A stretch of 64,000 nucleotides of DNA from Salipiger bermudensis (GTDB taxonomy: Bacteria > Pseudomonadota > Alphaproteobacteria > Rhodobacterales > Rhodobacteraceae). The number at the start of each line of letters is the position of its first letter. The stretch's first letter is position 1. Shown in pieces: positions 54,788-63,487 of the stretch. The DNA is taken from contig NZ_JAHVIA010000004.1 of the NCBI RefSeq assembly GCF_019801965.1, positions 248,001-312,000 on the forward strand, in the 5' to 3' direction. The notes under the pieces were generated by a model. It was not told the origin of the DNA. It worked only from the letters and a program-made list of their open reading frames with translations, and ran no database searches. A program made the translations under genes and the position numbers.

Positions 54788-54820
54788 CTGCTGCTGCACT
54801 ATGTTGCGGTGCAGCAGCAG
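54788..54820 (+). promoter_or_regulatory. Perfect 12-bp inverted repeat upstream of the amidotransferase gene
   Basis: CTGCTGCTGCAC (54788-54799) and GTGCAGCAGCAG (54809-54820) around TATGTTGCG. It starts 17 bases after glcG and ends 16 bases before the next ATG. No T-run, so it may be an operator or an RNA hairpin just before the ribosome binding site. Confidence 0.5.
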
Positions 54821-54836
54821 CGAGAAAGAGGTTTTC

Positions 54837-55613
54837 ATGGCCCGCCCCGTCGTCGGCATCATCGGCAACCAGCACCTTCTGAACGATCACTACCCGGCCC
54901 ATGCGGGCGGGGAGATGAACACCGAGGCGGTCTCCTGCGTCTCGGGCTGTCTGCCGCTGCTGATCGCCGCCGACCCGCGCTTCGTCTCGGTCGAGGAGCT
55001 GATGGAGGTCTGCGACGGCTTCCTGCTCACCGGCGGGCGGCCCAACGTGCATCCCGAGGAATACGGCGAGGAGGCCACCGAGGCGCATGGCGCCTTCGAC
55101 CGCGCGCGCGACGCCATCGTGCTGCCGCTCGTGCGCCAATGCGTCGAGCGCGGACAGCCCTTCCTCGGCATCTGCCGCGGCTTCCAGGAGGTCAACGTGG
55201 CGATGGGCGGCACGCTCTACCCCGAGATCCGCGACCTGCCGGGGCGGATGAACCACCGCATGCCGCCGGACGGCTCGCTGGAAGAGAAGTTTGCGCTGCG
55301 CCACAAGGTGACGCTGGCCGAGGGCGGCCGCTTCCACAAGCTCTTCGGCAGCACCGAGGTGATGACCAACACGCTGCACGGGCAGGGCATCAAGCGCCCC
55401 GGCAGCCGCATCGAGATCGAGGGCTTCGCCCCCGACGGCACGCCCGAGGCGATCCACGTCAAGGGCGCGGCGGGCTTCACCCTGTCGGTGCAGTGGCACC
55501 CGGAATGGGACGCGGCCAACGATCCGGTCTCGCGACCGCTCTTCGAGGCCTTCGGCAACGCGGTGCGCGACTTCGCCGCCACGCGCCGCGCGCCGCAGCG
55601 CATCTCGGCCTGA
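54837..55613 (+). CDS. Class I glutamine amidotransferase-like, gamma-glutamyl-GABA hydrolase (PuuD) family
   Basis: 258 residues. Catalytic Cys113 in LGICRGFQEVNV and His in QWHPEWD near 222, so the triad looks intact; the early GIIGNQH and LLTGGRPNVHPEEYGE are family-typical. PuuD cleaves gamma-glutamyl-GABA in putrescine degradation; other members act on related gamma-glutamyl amides, and no put/puu genes are near. ATG at 54837 has GAAAGAGG 6 bases upstream. Confidence 0.9.
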   Translation: MARPVVGIIGNQHLLNDHYPAHAGGEMNTEAVSCVSGCLPLLIAADPRFVSVEELMEVCDGFLLTGGRPNVHPEEYGEEATEAHGAFDRARDAIVLPLVRQCVERGQPFLGICRGFQEVNVAMGGTLYPEIRDLPGRMNHRMPPDGSLEEKFALRHKVTLAEGGRFHKLFGSTEVMTNTLHGQGIKRPGSRIEIEGFAPDGTPEAIHVKGAAGFTLSVQWHPEWDAANDPVSRPLFEAFGNAVRDFAATRRAPQRISA

Positions 55614-55705
55614 TCCGCACCGGCTGGCGCCGCTTGCGCCAGAGCAAGGCGGGCCGCGTCGCGCGCTGCTAGGCTTGCCCCGGAACCGGGGAGAGGAGCC
55701 GAACC

Positions 55706-56248
55706 ATGCGCATACTGATTGCTTACGCGACCACCGAGGGCCAGACCCGCAGGATCTGCCGCTTTGCCAGTGACAGGCTGGTGGCGGCGGGACACAGTGT
55801 CGAGCTGCTCAACGTCGGCGATGCCGAGGGGCTGGAGCCCGCGCGGTTCGACGCCGCGGTGCTGGCGGGCTCGGTGCATATCGGGCTGCTGCAGTCGGAG
55901 CTGATCGCCTTCGCGCAGGACCACGCGGCTGCGCTGGCGCGGATGCCGGTGCTCTACCTGCAGGTCTCGCTGGCGGCGGCGGGGCAGGATGCCGAGGAAT
56001 GGCAGGAGCTGCGGGAGATCGCCGACAAGACCGTGGCGGAGTTCGGCTGGCGGCCGGGGCGAATCGAGCAGGTGGCGGGCGCGTTCCGCTTCGGGGAGTA
56101 TGATTTCTTCAAGTCGTGGGCGATGCGCTGGATCGCGTCGCAGCATGGCCAGAAGGTCGATCCCAAGGCGGACCGGGAATACACCGACTGGGGCCGGCTT
56201 GCCGAGGTGGTGGACGGCTGGGCCGCGACAGCGGCCGAGCAGCGCTGA
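55706..56248 (+). CDS. Flavodoxin domain protein (HemG-like)
   Basis: 180 residues with the FMN loop AYATTEGQTRRIC at 6-18 and later LAGSVHIGLLQSELI, the pattern of long-chain flavodoxins in the HemG/menaquinone-dependent protoporphyrinogen oxidase group. The HemG-specific region (FRFGEYDFFKSWAMRWIA) is present. It could oxidise protoporphyrinogen IX, but a general flavodoxin role cannot be excluded. GGAGAGGAGC precedes the ATG at 55706. Confidence 0.85.
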   Translation: MRILIAYATTEGQTRRICRFASDRLVAAGHSVELLNVGDAEGLEPARFDAAVLAGSVHIGLLQSELIAFAQDHAAALARMPVLYLQVSLAAAGQDAEEWQELREIADKTVAEFGWRPGRIEQVAGAFRFGEYDFFKSWAMRWIASQHGQKVDPKADREYTDWGRLAEVVDGWAATAAEQR

Positions 56249-56260
56249 GCGCGGTGCGGC

Positions 56261-58957
56261 TCAGGCGGCGATCAGCTTGAGCCCGTCGCGCCATTCGAGC
56301 AGCGAGCGCACCTCGTGGCGGCGCAGACAGCGGCGCGCGGTGGGGCCGAAGCGGTCGGGATCGGCGCGCAGGTCGGGCAGGGCCGCGAACAGGCTGGCGC
56401 GGCCGGCCTCGGAGAGCGTCTCGAGCCCGGTGGATCCAAGATGGAAGCTCTCGGTGGCGAGCCCCTCGGCCTCGATCACGTGGTGACAATCCAGCAGCAG
56501 GTGGATGTAGGTGACGGTGCCGCCGGCAATGGTCTCGGCGGCGCCGTACTCGGCCAGGTGCGTGGCGCTGACGAAGACCTCGCGCTCGCCGAAGAGCAGC
56601 TCGGCACGATAGTCGCTCAGAAGCATCCGGTGCTGCGGTGAGACCAGCAGCGGGCGGGGGCCTCCCGGCACGCGCACCGGGGCGAGGCTGCCGGTGGCAA
56701 CGACCTCGCGCGAGCCGACCCAGCGCAGCGGCCGGGGGCCTGCGTCGCGGGTGATCAGCAGATCGCCGGGGCGCAGCGTCTCAACCGGGCGCAGGCCGGT
56801 GGCGGTGCGGATCAGGGTGCCGGGGGTGAAGCAGATGATGCTGTCGATGTTTGAGAAGCTGACAGTGGTGCCGTCGAACATCTGCGCCGTACCGGTGAGT
56901 TCGCCGCCGGTGTTGTCGGTGATGTTGAGCGTGGTGCGGTCGACGAGCTGGTTGAGATCCAGGCGGTCGCCGCCGCTCTGGCCGGTGGTCTGGCCCTCGA
57001 TATAGATCGTGCCGCCTGGGGTCTCGCCGAGATCGACGAGGCGGAACAGGTCGTCGCCATCGCCGCCATCGACGGTGTCGCCATGCGAGACCTCGATGGT
57101 GTCGTTACCGCCGTCGCCATAGACGTTGTCGGCCCCCGTGCCGCCGGCAATGAAATCGTCACCCGCGCCGCCGAAGATCGTGTCCTGATCACCGCCGCCG
57201 TCGATGCTGTCATTGTCGGCGCCGCCGTCGAGCCAGTCGCGCCCGGTCAGACCCGAGATGGTGTCGTCGCCGGCACCGCCGAGGATGACGTTGGTCCAGT
57301 AGCTGCCATCGGCATCCATGCCGTGGCCGTCATAGCCGGTGAGGGTGTCGTCGTAATCCGAGCCGATGATGCCGTCGATCCGGCCCCAGCTCACGTCGCC
57401 CTCGGCGTCGCCGCCCGAGAAGGTGCCGCTGCCGAGATTGACCGAGACCGCCGAGCCGGAGTTGGCATAGCTGATGTAGTCGAGGCCCCAGCCGCCATCG
57501 AAGGTGTCGGCACCCGCGCCGCCTTCGAAGGTGTCGGAGCCGGTGCCGCCGTAGAACAGGTCGTCGCCGTCGCCGCCGATCAGGCTGTCATTGCCGTCGC
57601 CGCCGTCGAGCGTGTCGTTGCCATCGCCGCCGTCGAGCGTGTCGTCGCCAGCCTCGCCGTAGAGCGCATCGTCGCCGAGGCCGCCGGAGAGGCTGTCGTT
57701 GTTGGTGCCGTCGGGGATGGCCGAGTATTGCAGGTCGGTGACCCAGATGCCCTGCGTGCCCGAGAGCGCGTTGGAATAGATGATCTCGACCGAGGAGACC
57801 GGTCCGGCGATCTCGACCAGCACCGAGCCGCCGGCATCGGCGGCATCTTCGGTCACCTGGTTGGCGGTGATGGTGTTGCCAGAGACGGTGTCGCCACCCG
57901 AGGGCGTGAGCGTCACCGTGACCGGGTTGCCGTTGGCGTCGTAGGCGTTGACGGTGACGATATCGAGGTGGTTGGCGTCGATCCAGTCGATGTCGTTGAT
58001 GCGGAAGGCGAGGTTCTGAACCGCGTCCTCCGCAGCCGAGCCGGCTGCGGCGGTGAAATCGATCGTGGTCGTCGAGGTGGCGCCGTCGCCGGCGCCGGAC
58101 AGCAGCAGGGCGTGGGTGGTCGAGAAAGTCTCGCCCGGGGCCCGGTACTGGGTGAAATCGGTGTCGATCTCGAAGGTCGGGGCGTTGTCGCCGTCGCTGA
58201 CGAAGGAGAAGGTGACGTCGATGTCGCCGGTGGTCTGGGTGAAGCCTGCCGAGACATCGGTGTCGTTGCCGCCGATATCGGTCCAGGCCATGGTCTCGAC
58301 CGGAGCGCTGTCGCCGTAATCGCCGTAGATCACGTCATTGCCGCTGCCGCCGTCGATGCTGTCGCTGCCCATGCCGCCATAGGCGGTATCGGCGCCATCG
58401 CCCGCGGCGATGCTGTCATCGTGTCCGAGCGCGCTGCCATCGACCTGCTCTCCCTGCGGATCGGAATAGGCGAGGTCGATGCGATCATTGCCGCCGGTGC
58501 CGTCGATCACCCCGTCCTGATACTCGGCATAGGTGAATGCGGCGTCGCCGATGGCGGCGTTGGAATCGCTCTCGTAGGCCACGACCTCATAGCTGCGCCC
58601 CGCGACAAGCGGTTGCTCCGACAGGGTATAGCTGCCTGCCGCCGCGCCGCTGTCGGTCGAGAAGAGCACGACCTCGAAGGTCTCGCCGGTGACCGTGTCG
58701 CGCAGGGTCCAGACGTCTTCGGCCTCGACCGCGCTGCCGGTGGAGGTGCCGGAGGTGGTGGTGACGTCGGCGGTCGCGGTCTCGCCGCCCCCGGCGTTGT
58801 CGTCGAGGGTCTGGCCCTCGATGCCGGCCTCGTTGTCGGTGATGACAGCGGTGCCCTCGCGCGTGGCGGGGCCGTTCCAGACGAAGCTCTGGCCGTTCGT
58901 GGTCGGAATGGTGCCGGTTGGGTCGAATAGATAGAAATCGACCGTATACGTCGCCAT
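56261..58957 (-). CDS. RTX-repeat protein with C-terminal Hint domain
   Basis: 898 residues. N-terminal part without a signal peptide (about 1-165); a first set of GGxGxDxhx calcium-binding nonapeptides at about 170-225; a beta-rich insert (230-420); a second long RTX array (about 425-650, e.g. GGLGDDALYGEAGDDTLDGG); a Hint domain from CFTPGTLIRTATGLRP (about 735) to the ESFHLGSTG region; then a basic tail. Such proteins are secreted by type I systems, and the Hint domain may self-cleave after Cys. No type I secretion genes are in the window. Acidic, low in cysteine. Substrate or adhesive role unknown. Confidence 0.9.
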   Translation of the reverse strand: MATYTVDFYLFDPTGTIPTTNGQSFVWNGPATREGTAVITDNEAGIEGQTLDDNAGGGETATADVTTTSGTSTGSAVEAEDVWTLRDTVTGETFEVVLFSTDSGAAAGSYTLSEQPLVAGRSYEVVAYESDSNAAIGDAAFTYAEYQDGVIDGTGGNDRIDLAYSDPQGEQVDGSALGHDDSIAAGDGADTAYGGMGSDSIDGGSGNDVIYGDYGDSAPVETMAWTDIGGNDTDVSAGFTQTTGDIDVTFSFVSDGDNAPTFEIDTDFTQYRAPGETFSTTHALLLSGAGDGATSTTTIDFTAAAGSAAEDAVQNLAFRINDIDWIDANHLDIVTVNAYDANGNPVTVTLTPSGGDTVSGNTITANQVTEDAADAGGSVLVEIAGPVSSVEIIYSNALSGTQGIWVTDLQYSAIPDGTNNDSLSGGLGDDALYGEAGDDTLDGGDGNDTLDGGDGNDSLIGGDGDDLFYGGTGSDTFEGGAGADTFDGGWGLDYISYANSGSAVSVNLGSGTFSGGDAEGDVSWGRIDGIIGSDYDDTLTGYDGHGMDADGSYWTNVILGGAGDDTISGLTGRDWLDGGADNDSIDGGGDQDTIFGGAGDDFIAGGTGADNVYGDGGNDTIEVSHGDTVDGGDGDDLFRLVDLGETPGGTIYIEGQTTGQSGGDRLDLNQLVDRTTLNITDNTGGELTGTAQMFDGTTVSFSNIDSIICFTPGTLIRTATGLRPVETLRPGDLLITRDAGPRPLRWVGSREVVATGSLAPVRVPGGPRPLLVSPQHRMLLSDYRAELLFGEREVFVSATHLAEYGAAETIAGGTVTYIHLLLDCHHVIEAEGLATESFHLGSTGLETLSEAGRASLFAALPDLRADPDRFGPTARRCLRRHEVRSLLEWRDGLKLIAA

Positions 58958-59201
58958 GATTGCTGCCCCACTCGTACTTTTTGACCGCCCGTCTCAACGC
59001 GGGCCTGACCTTTCCCCCAACGCACAGACAGGGGTGATCCCCGTACTTGGCGCCAAATGTGTCGGAAATGTGGCGTGATTTTCTTTATTTTAGATATATC
59101 ATAAGCTTGCCACAGCTCTTCCCGTGCCGCGACGGGCCGGCATGGCGCTGCCTTATGGGCATCTGGCCGTGGCCGGGCGAGGGATGCCTCTGGAGGCCGG
59201 A

Positions 59202-61439
59202 TCAGGCCGCGAAAGACACCGCGCGGTTCAGCGGCAGCGTCCTGTGGCGCGTGCCGGTGAGGTCGAAAAGCGCATTGGCCAGCGCCGGCGCGGCGGGCGG
59301 GGTGCCGGGCTCTCCGATGCCGCTGATCCAGCGCTGGGTCTCGAGGATGCGGGTCTCGACCTCTGGCATCTGCGGCAGGCGCAAGGCATCGTAATCGTAG
59401 AAGTTTTCCTGCTCGGCCATGCCGTCGGCGAAGGTGATCTCGCCCATTATCGCCGCCGAGAGCCCGTAGACCAGCCCGCCGACGAGCTGCTGGTCGAGGA
59501 TGCCGGGATCGAGCGCCACGCCGACATCCGCCGCCATCCAGGCGCGTGGTATGCGGATGCCGCCGTCGCTCTCGGCCACCTCGATGACGCAGGCCACCGG
59601 CGTGCCGAAGCTGAAGCACATGGCGACGCCGCGCCCGGTGCCCTCGGGCTTCTCGGGCCAGCCCGACATCTCGCGCACCGCCTCGAGCACGCGGGCGGCC
59701 GGGCGCCAGGCCCTGTCTGCCAGCGCAATGCGGAACGCCAGCGGATCGGCCCCGGCGGCGTGGGCCATCTCGTCGAGGAAGCTCTCGTGGAAGAAGCCGT
59801 TATAGCTGTTGCCGACCGAGCGCCAGAACCCCACCGGGACCTTCAGTTCGGGCGCGATATGGCCTCGGGCGCGGGCGTTGGGGATGGCGTAGGGCTGGTT
59901 CCAGAGCCCTTCCACATGGACCTTGTCCGGCCCCGGCGGGGCGAATCCCATCCAGCGCTCGAGCGCCTGCCGGGCGGTGGAGGGGGCGGCGACGGCGGCA
60001 TCGAAGAGTACGGCCTCGCCATCCTTCACCGCACCACGCATGCGGGCGATGGCGGCGGGGCGGTAGAAATCACGCCGCATGTCTTCCTCGCGCGACCAGG
60101 TGGTCATCACCGGCGTGCCGGGCAGGGCCGCGGCAACGCGGGTGGCGAGAACGGAGAAATCCAGCTCTCCGCGACGGCCGAAGCCGCCGCCCATCAGCGT
60201 GGTGTGAACGGTGACCCTTCGCTCGGGCAGTCCCGCCGCATCGGCGCAGGCGCTGCGGGTGAAGGTCGGCAGCTGGTTGCCGGACCAGATCTTCAGCCCC
60301 TCGGCGGTAACATGCGCGGTGGCGTTGAGCGGCTCCATCGTGGCGTGGGCCAGGAAGGGCACACGGTACTCGGCGCTGATCTCGCTGGCGCCGTCGGGCA
60401 GGCTGTCGGGGTCGCCGCGGTCGAGCAGGGTGCTGTCCGGAGCACGGTCGAAGGCGGCCTCGATCTCGGCCAGGATGGCATCGGTGGTCTCGGGGTAGGG
60501 GGCGGGCGCCCAGTCGATCTCGATGGCGTCGACCGCCTGCTGCGCCAGCCAGGTGTTGGTGGCGATGACCGCGACACCATCGCCGAGATCGACGATTTTC
60601 TCAACGCCCGCCATCTGCTCCGCCGCCTCGGCATCGAAGCGCAGCATACCGGCGCGCCGTGGCGACATGCGGAGCGCGGCGAAGCGCAGCCCCTCCGGGC
60701 GGACATCGATGCTGTATTGCGCGGTGCCGGTGGCTTTCCTGACCATGTCGAGCCGCGGCAGCGGTTTGCCGAGCAGGTTCCACTCCGACGGGTCGCGCAA
60801 CAGCACCTCCCGCGGGGCATGGCCGCGCGCCTCCTCGGCCAGTTCCGTGTAGGGAAAGCGCTGGCCGTCCGGGCCGATCACCGCGCCGTTTTCCGTGGTC
60901 AGGAGGCCTGGATCGGTGTCGAGCCGCGCGGCGGCTGCGGCCTTCAGCATCTCGCGGGCGGCGGCGCCGGCGGCACGCATGCGCTCAAAGCCGTCCTTCA
61001 TCGCGGTCGAACCGCCGGTGACCTGCATCCTGAGCGGCTTGCCGAGCGTGCCCAGGGCTTCGCCCACCGCATGCTGGAAGGCGCTCTTGCCGTAGGCGGG
61101 GCCGGGGGCGTTCTCGGCCATCAGGGCGCTGTTGTAATAGGCCTGCGCGGGCGGCCCGTGCAGCACCTGGACCTGATCCCAGGCGAGGTCCATCTCCTCG
61201 GCGATCAGCGCGGCCCAGGTGGTCTGGGTGCCCTGTCCCATCTCGGCGCGGGGCGCGATCAGGGTGACGCCGTTGCCGTCGATCAGCACGAAGGGGTTGA
61301 GGGTGGTCTCGTCGGGCTCCGGGCGCAGCGGGTTGGTGCCGGGGCTGCGCAGGTACCAGACGCCGAGCGCCACGCCGCCGGCGATTGCCACGGAACCGAA
61401 GAGGAAGCTGCGGCGGGCGATGGTGCCAAGACGCGACAT
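59202..61439 (-). CDS. iorB: Molybdenum hydroxylase large subunit (isoquinoline 1-oxidoreductase beta type)
   Basis: 745-residue xanthine dehydrogenase-family molybdopterin-binding subunit. Starts with a Tat-like signal (ARRSFLFGSVAIAGGVALG), then substrate and cofactor domains (GVTLIAPRAEMGQGTQTTW, GGGFGRRGELDF, VGNSYNGFFHESFLDEMAH). Aldehyde or N-heterocycle oxidation is expected; the true substrate is unknown. It is 3 bases after the [2Fe-2S] subunit gene, so they form one complex. Electron acceptor, probably a cytochrome c, is not in the window. Confidence 0.93.
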   Translation of the reverse strand: MSRLGTIARRSFLFGSVAIAGGVALGVWYLRSPGTNPLRPEPDETTLNPFVLIDGNGVTLIAPRAEMGQGTQTTWAALIAEEMDLAWDQVQVLHGPPAQAYYNSALMAENAPGPAYGKSAFQHAVGEALGTLGKPLRMQVTGGSTAMKDGFERMRAAGAAAREMLKAAAAARLDTDPGLLTTENGAVIGPDGQRFPYTELAEEARGHAPREVLLRDPSEWNLLGKPLPRLDMVRKATGTAQYSIDVRPEGLRFAALRMSPRRAGMLRFDAEAAEQMAGVEKIVDLGDGVAVIATNTWLAQQAVDAIEIDWAPAPYPETTDAILAEIEAAFDRAPDSTLLDRGDPDSLPDGASEISAEYRVPFLAHATMEPLNATAHVTAEGLKIWSGNQLPTFTRSACADAAGLPERRVTVHTTLMGGGFGRRGELDFSVLATRVAAALPGTPVMTTWSREEDMRRDFYRPAAIARMRGAVKDGEAVLFDAAVAAPSTARQALERWMGFAPPGPDKVHVEGLWNQPYAIPNARARGHIAPELKVPVGFWRSVGNSYNGFFHESFLDEMAHAAGADPLAFRIALADRAWRPAARVLEAVREMSGWPEKPEGTGRGVAMCFSFGTPVACVIEVAESDGGIRIPRAWMAADVGVALDPGILDQQLVGGLVYGLSAAIMGEITFADGMAEQENFYDYDALRLPQMPEVETRILETQRWISGIGEPGTPPAAPALANALFDLTGTRHRTLPLNRAVSFAA

Positions 61440-61442
61440 GGT

Positions 61443-61901
61443 TCAGCCCTCCATGCCGGCGGCGGCGCGGATGGCGGCGCGGATGCGGGGATAGGTGCCG
61501 CAGCGGCAGAGATTGCCGGCCATGGCGGCGTCGATGGCGGCATCGTCGGGCTGCGGGGTTTCGGCAAGCAGCGCCGCGGCCTGCATGATCTGGCCCGACT
61601 GGCAGTAGCCGCATTGCGCCACCTGGTGGTCGATCCAGGCCTGCTGCAGCTTCGAGAGCGCCGCGGGCGTGCCCAGGCCTTCGATGGTGGTGACATCGCC
61701 CCAAACATCGCCGAGCGCCACCTGGCACGAGCGCACCGCCTCGCCGTCGATCTGCACCGTGCAGGCGCCGCAGGCGGCGACGCCGCAGCCGAACTTGGTG
61801 CCGGTGAGGTGCAGCGCGTCGCGCAGCACCCAGAGCAGGGGGACCTCAGCCGGCAGGTCGATCTCATGCGCGGTTCCGTTGACGGTGAGCGTGGTGGGCA
61901 T
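61443..61901 (-). CDS. iorA: [2Fe-2S]-binding subunit of the molybdenum hydroxylase
   Basis: 152 residues with two [2Fe-2S] sites: the plant-ferredoxin type in [15 protein letters not shown]...CQVALG, and the four-helix type in [11 protein letters not shown] and [10 protein letters not shown]. Length and order match the small subunit of IorAB and related enzymes. It has no signal, so it may be carried out with IorB by the Tat system. ATG at 61901 with GGAGGAGGCC 6-8 bases upstream. Confidence 0.93.
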   Translation of the reverse strand: MPTTLTVNGTAHEIDLPAEVPLLWVLRDALHLTGTKFGCGVAACGACTVQIDGEAVRSCQVALGDVWGDVTTIEGLGTPAALSKLQQAWIDHQVAQCGYCQSGQIMQAAALLAETPQPDDAAIDAAMAGNLCRCGTYPRIRAAIRAAAGMEG

Positions 61902-62112
61902 CGCGGCCTCCTCCTGCCGGGAGCGTTTGCGGTCAGTGTCGTGGAACCGGGGCGGCGGGTCAATTCAGGCAGGGCGTGACGCTGCGGTGCTTGCGATGCG
62001 GAGCGCCTGCGGCGCGCAGGTTTTGTCGACTTGCGGCCCGTCGGGCCGCCGTCTCCGCGGGCTTGGCTGGCGTGACGCCTTTGCCCGGGGGCGGTGCGGG
62101 TGGTTTCGGGCG

Positions 62113-62145
62113 GGATTTGAGTATTTGCGACGTAGAGAAGGGGCT
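62113..62145 (+). repeat. Dispersed intergenic repeat, copy 10a (forward, degenerate)
   Basis: GGATTTGAGTATTTGCGACG then TAGAGAAGGGGC: core recognisable, hairpins lost or changed. Confidence 0.6.
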
Positions 62146-62194
62146 GGATTGGCGCGCTGGCCCCGGGGGTGTGCGGGGTGGCGATGGAGGCGTG

Positions 62195-62230
62195 GTGAGT
62201 GTTTGGGACGTAGGGAAGGCAGGGGGCGCG
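62195..62230 (+). repeat. Dispersed intergenic repeat, copy 10b (forward, degenerate)
   Basis: GTGAGTGTTTGGGACGTAGG then GAAGGCAGGGGGCGCGG, about 85 bases after copy 10a, in the same orientation. Confidence 0.55.
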
Positions 62231-62293
62231 GTGCTGGCGGTTGGGCTCGAGGGCCGGGGAGCTGCGCGGCGTTGGGGGCCGCGCAGGGGAGGG

Positions 62294-63487
62294 TCAGGTG
62301 ACGCGTTTGCGGCGTTGGTATTTCGGGTGATCCCAGAGCGCGCCGCGCAGCACGCGGGCCAGCACCTCGACCGCCTCGTGGATCTCGGCCTCGCCGATAT
62401 AGAGCGGGGTGATGCCGAAGCGCAGGATGTCGGGGGCGCGGAAATCGCCGACCACGCCGAGATCGATCAGCGCCTGCATGATGGCGTAGCCATGCTCGGA
62501 GCGGAACGAGACCTGGCTGCCGCGGGCGGCGCCATCGCGCGGGGTGGCGAGGCGCAGGCCGGGGCAGTGTGTCTCGACCTCCTCGATCATCATGCCTGTC
62601 AGCGCCAGCGAGCGCTTGCGCAGCAGGGCCATGTCGACCTTGTCCCAGATGTCGAGCGCGGCGTCGAGCGCCGCCATCTGCAGCACCGGCGGGGTGCCCA
62701 CGCGCATGCGCTCGATGCCCTCGCCGGGGCGGTAGCCCTGCTCGAAGGCGAACGGCGAGGCGTGGCCGAGCCAGCCGGCGAGCGCCGGGTCGGCCTCCTC
62801 GGCGTGTTCCGGGGCGACATAGATGAAGGCCGGCGCGCCGGGGCCGGCATTGATGTACTTGTAGGTGCAGCCGACGGCGAAATCCGCCTTGCCGGCAGCC
62901 ACGTCGACCGGCAGGGCGCCGGCGGAATGGGCCAGATCCCAGATCGCCAGCGCGCCCATGTCATGCGCCTTTGCGGTCAGTGCCGCGACGTCGTGGCGGC
63001 GACCGGTGCGGTAATCGACTTCGGTGACCAGCAGCGCCGCGACCTCCTCGGTGATCGCGTCCTCGAGCTCGTGCGGGGCGACGAGGCGCAGCTCGTGGCG
63101 ATCGCCGAGCAGGCGGATGAGCCCCTCGGCCATGTAGAGATCGGAGGGGAAATTGCCGCGGTCCGACAGGATCACCCGGCGCTCGGGGCGCAGCTGCAGC
63201 GCCGCGGCGAGGGCCTGGAAGACCTTGATCGACAGCGTGTCGCCGACCACGGTCTGGCCCGGCGCGGCGCCGATCAGTCGGCCCAGCCGGTCGCCGAGCC
63301 GCTTGGGCATGTCCATCCAGCCGCAGGCGTTCCAGCCGCCGATCAGGTGTTCGCCCCATTCCTCGGAAAGCATGCGCTCGAGCCGGGCCGGGGTCGCCTT
63401 CGGCAGCGGGCCCAACGAGTTGCCGTCGAGATAGATCAGTCCCAGCGGGATGTGGAACTGGTCGCGGGTCCAGGCGAAATCGGTCAA
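62294..63487 (-). CDS. kynU: Kynureninase
   Basis: PLP enzyme converting kynurenine to anthranilate and alanine in tryptophan breakdown. 397 residues with GLIYLDGNSLGP near 15-26, the PLP lysine in VGCTYKYINAGPGAP, WDLAHSAGALPV and RVGTPPVLQM. The start is TTG at 63487 with GGAGGAGAATT just upstream; the longer frame to 63940 belongs to the neighbouring gene's complement. It overlaps the SDR stop by 4 bases. trpF, the opposite pathway, is 40 kb away, so no shared regulation is implied. Confidence 0.93.
   Translation of the reverse strand: MTDFAWTRDQFHIPLGLIYLDGNSLGPLPKATPARLERMLSEEWGEHLIGGWNACGWMDMPKRLGDRLGRLIGAAPGQTVVGDTLSIKVFQALAAALQLRPERRVILSDRGNFPSDLYMAEGLIRLLGDRHELRLVAPHELEDAITEEVAALLVTEVDYRTGRRHDVAALTAKAHDMGALAIWDLAHSAGALPVDVAAGKADFAVGCTYKYINAGPGAPAFIYVAPEHAEEADPALAGWLGHASPFAFEQGYRPGEGIERMRVGTPPVLQMAALDAALDIWDKVDMALLRKRSLALTGMMIEEVETHCPGLRLATPRDGAARGSQVSFRSEHGYAIMQALIDLGVVGDFRAPDILRFGITPLYIGEAEIHEAVEVLARVLRGALWDHPKYQRRKRVT

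Larger units (their letters stand above)
61902..62293 (+). other. 392-bp gap with two degenerate dispersed-repeat copies
   Basis: Between the iorA start and the kynureninase stop, both leftward. No gene is supported. It holds two diverged forward copies of the dispersed repeat (below) and must include the iorAB promoter, which I could not identify. Confidence 0.6.

Noticed and set aside
56900-57700. Regular short direct repeats that might be a repeat locus
   Set aside because: They are the codons of calcium-binding nonapeptides inside the RTX gene.
57083-58930. 615-codon plus-strand frame rich in Val, Ile, Ala
   Set aside because: Antisense of the RTX repeats; its periodicity mirrors the GGxGxD codons.
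59124-61979. 951-codon open frame on the plus strand
   Set aside because: Antisense shadow of iorB/iorA; composition is His/Gly/Arg-rich low-complexity and no family is seen, whereas the minus strand encodes two complete enzymes.
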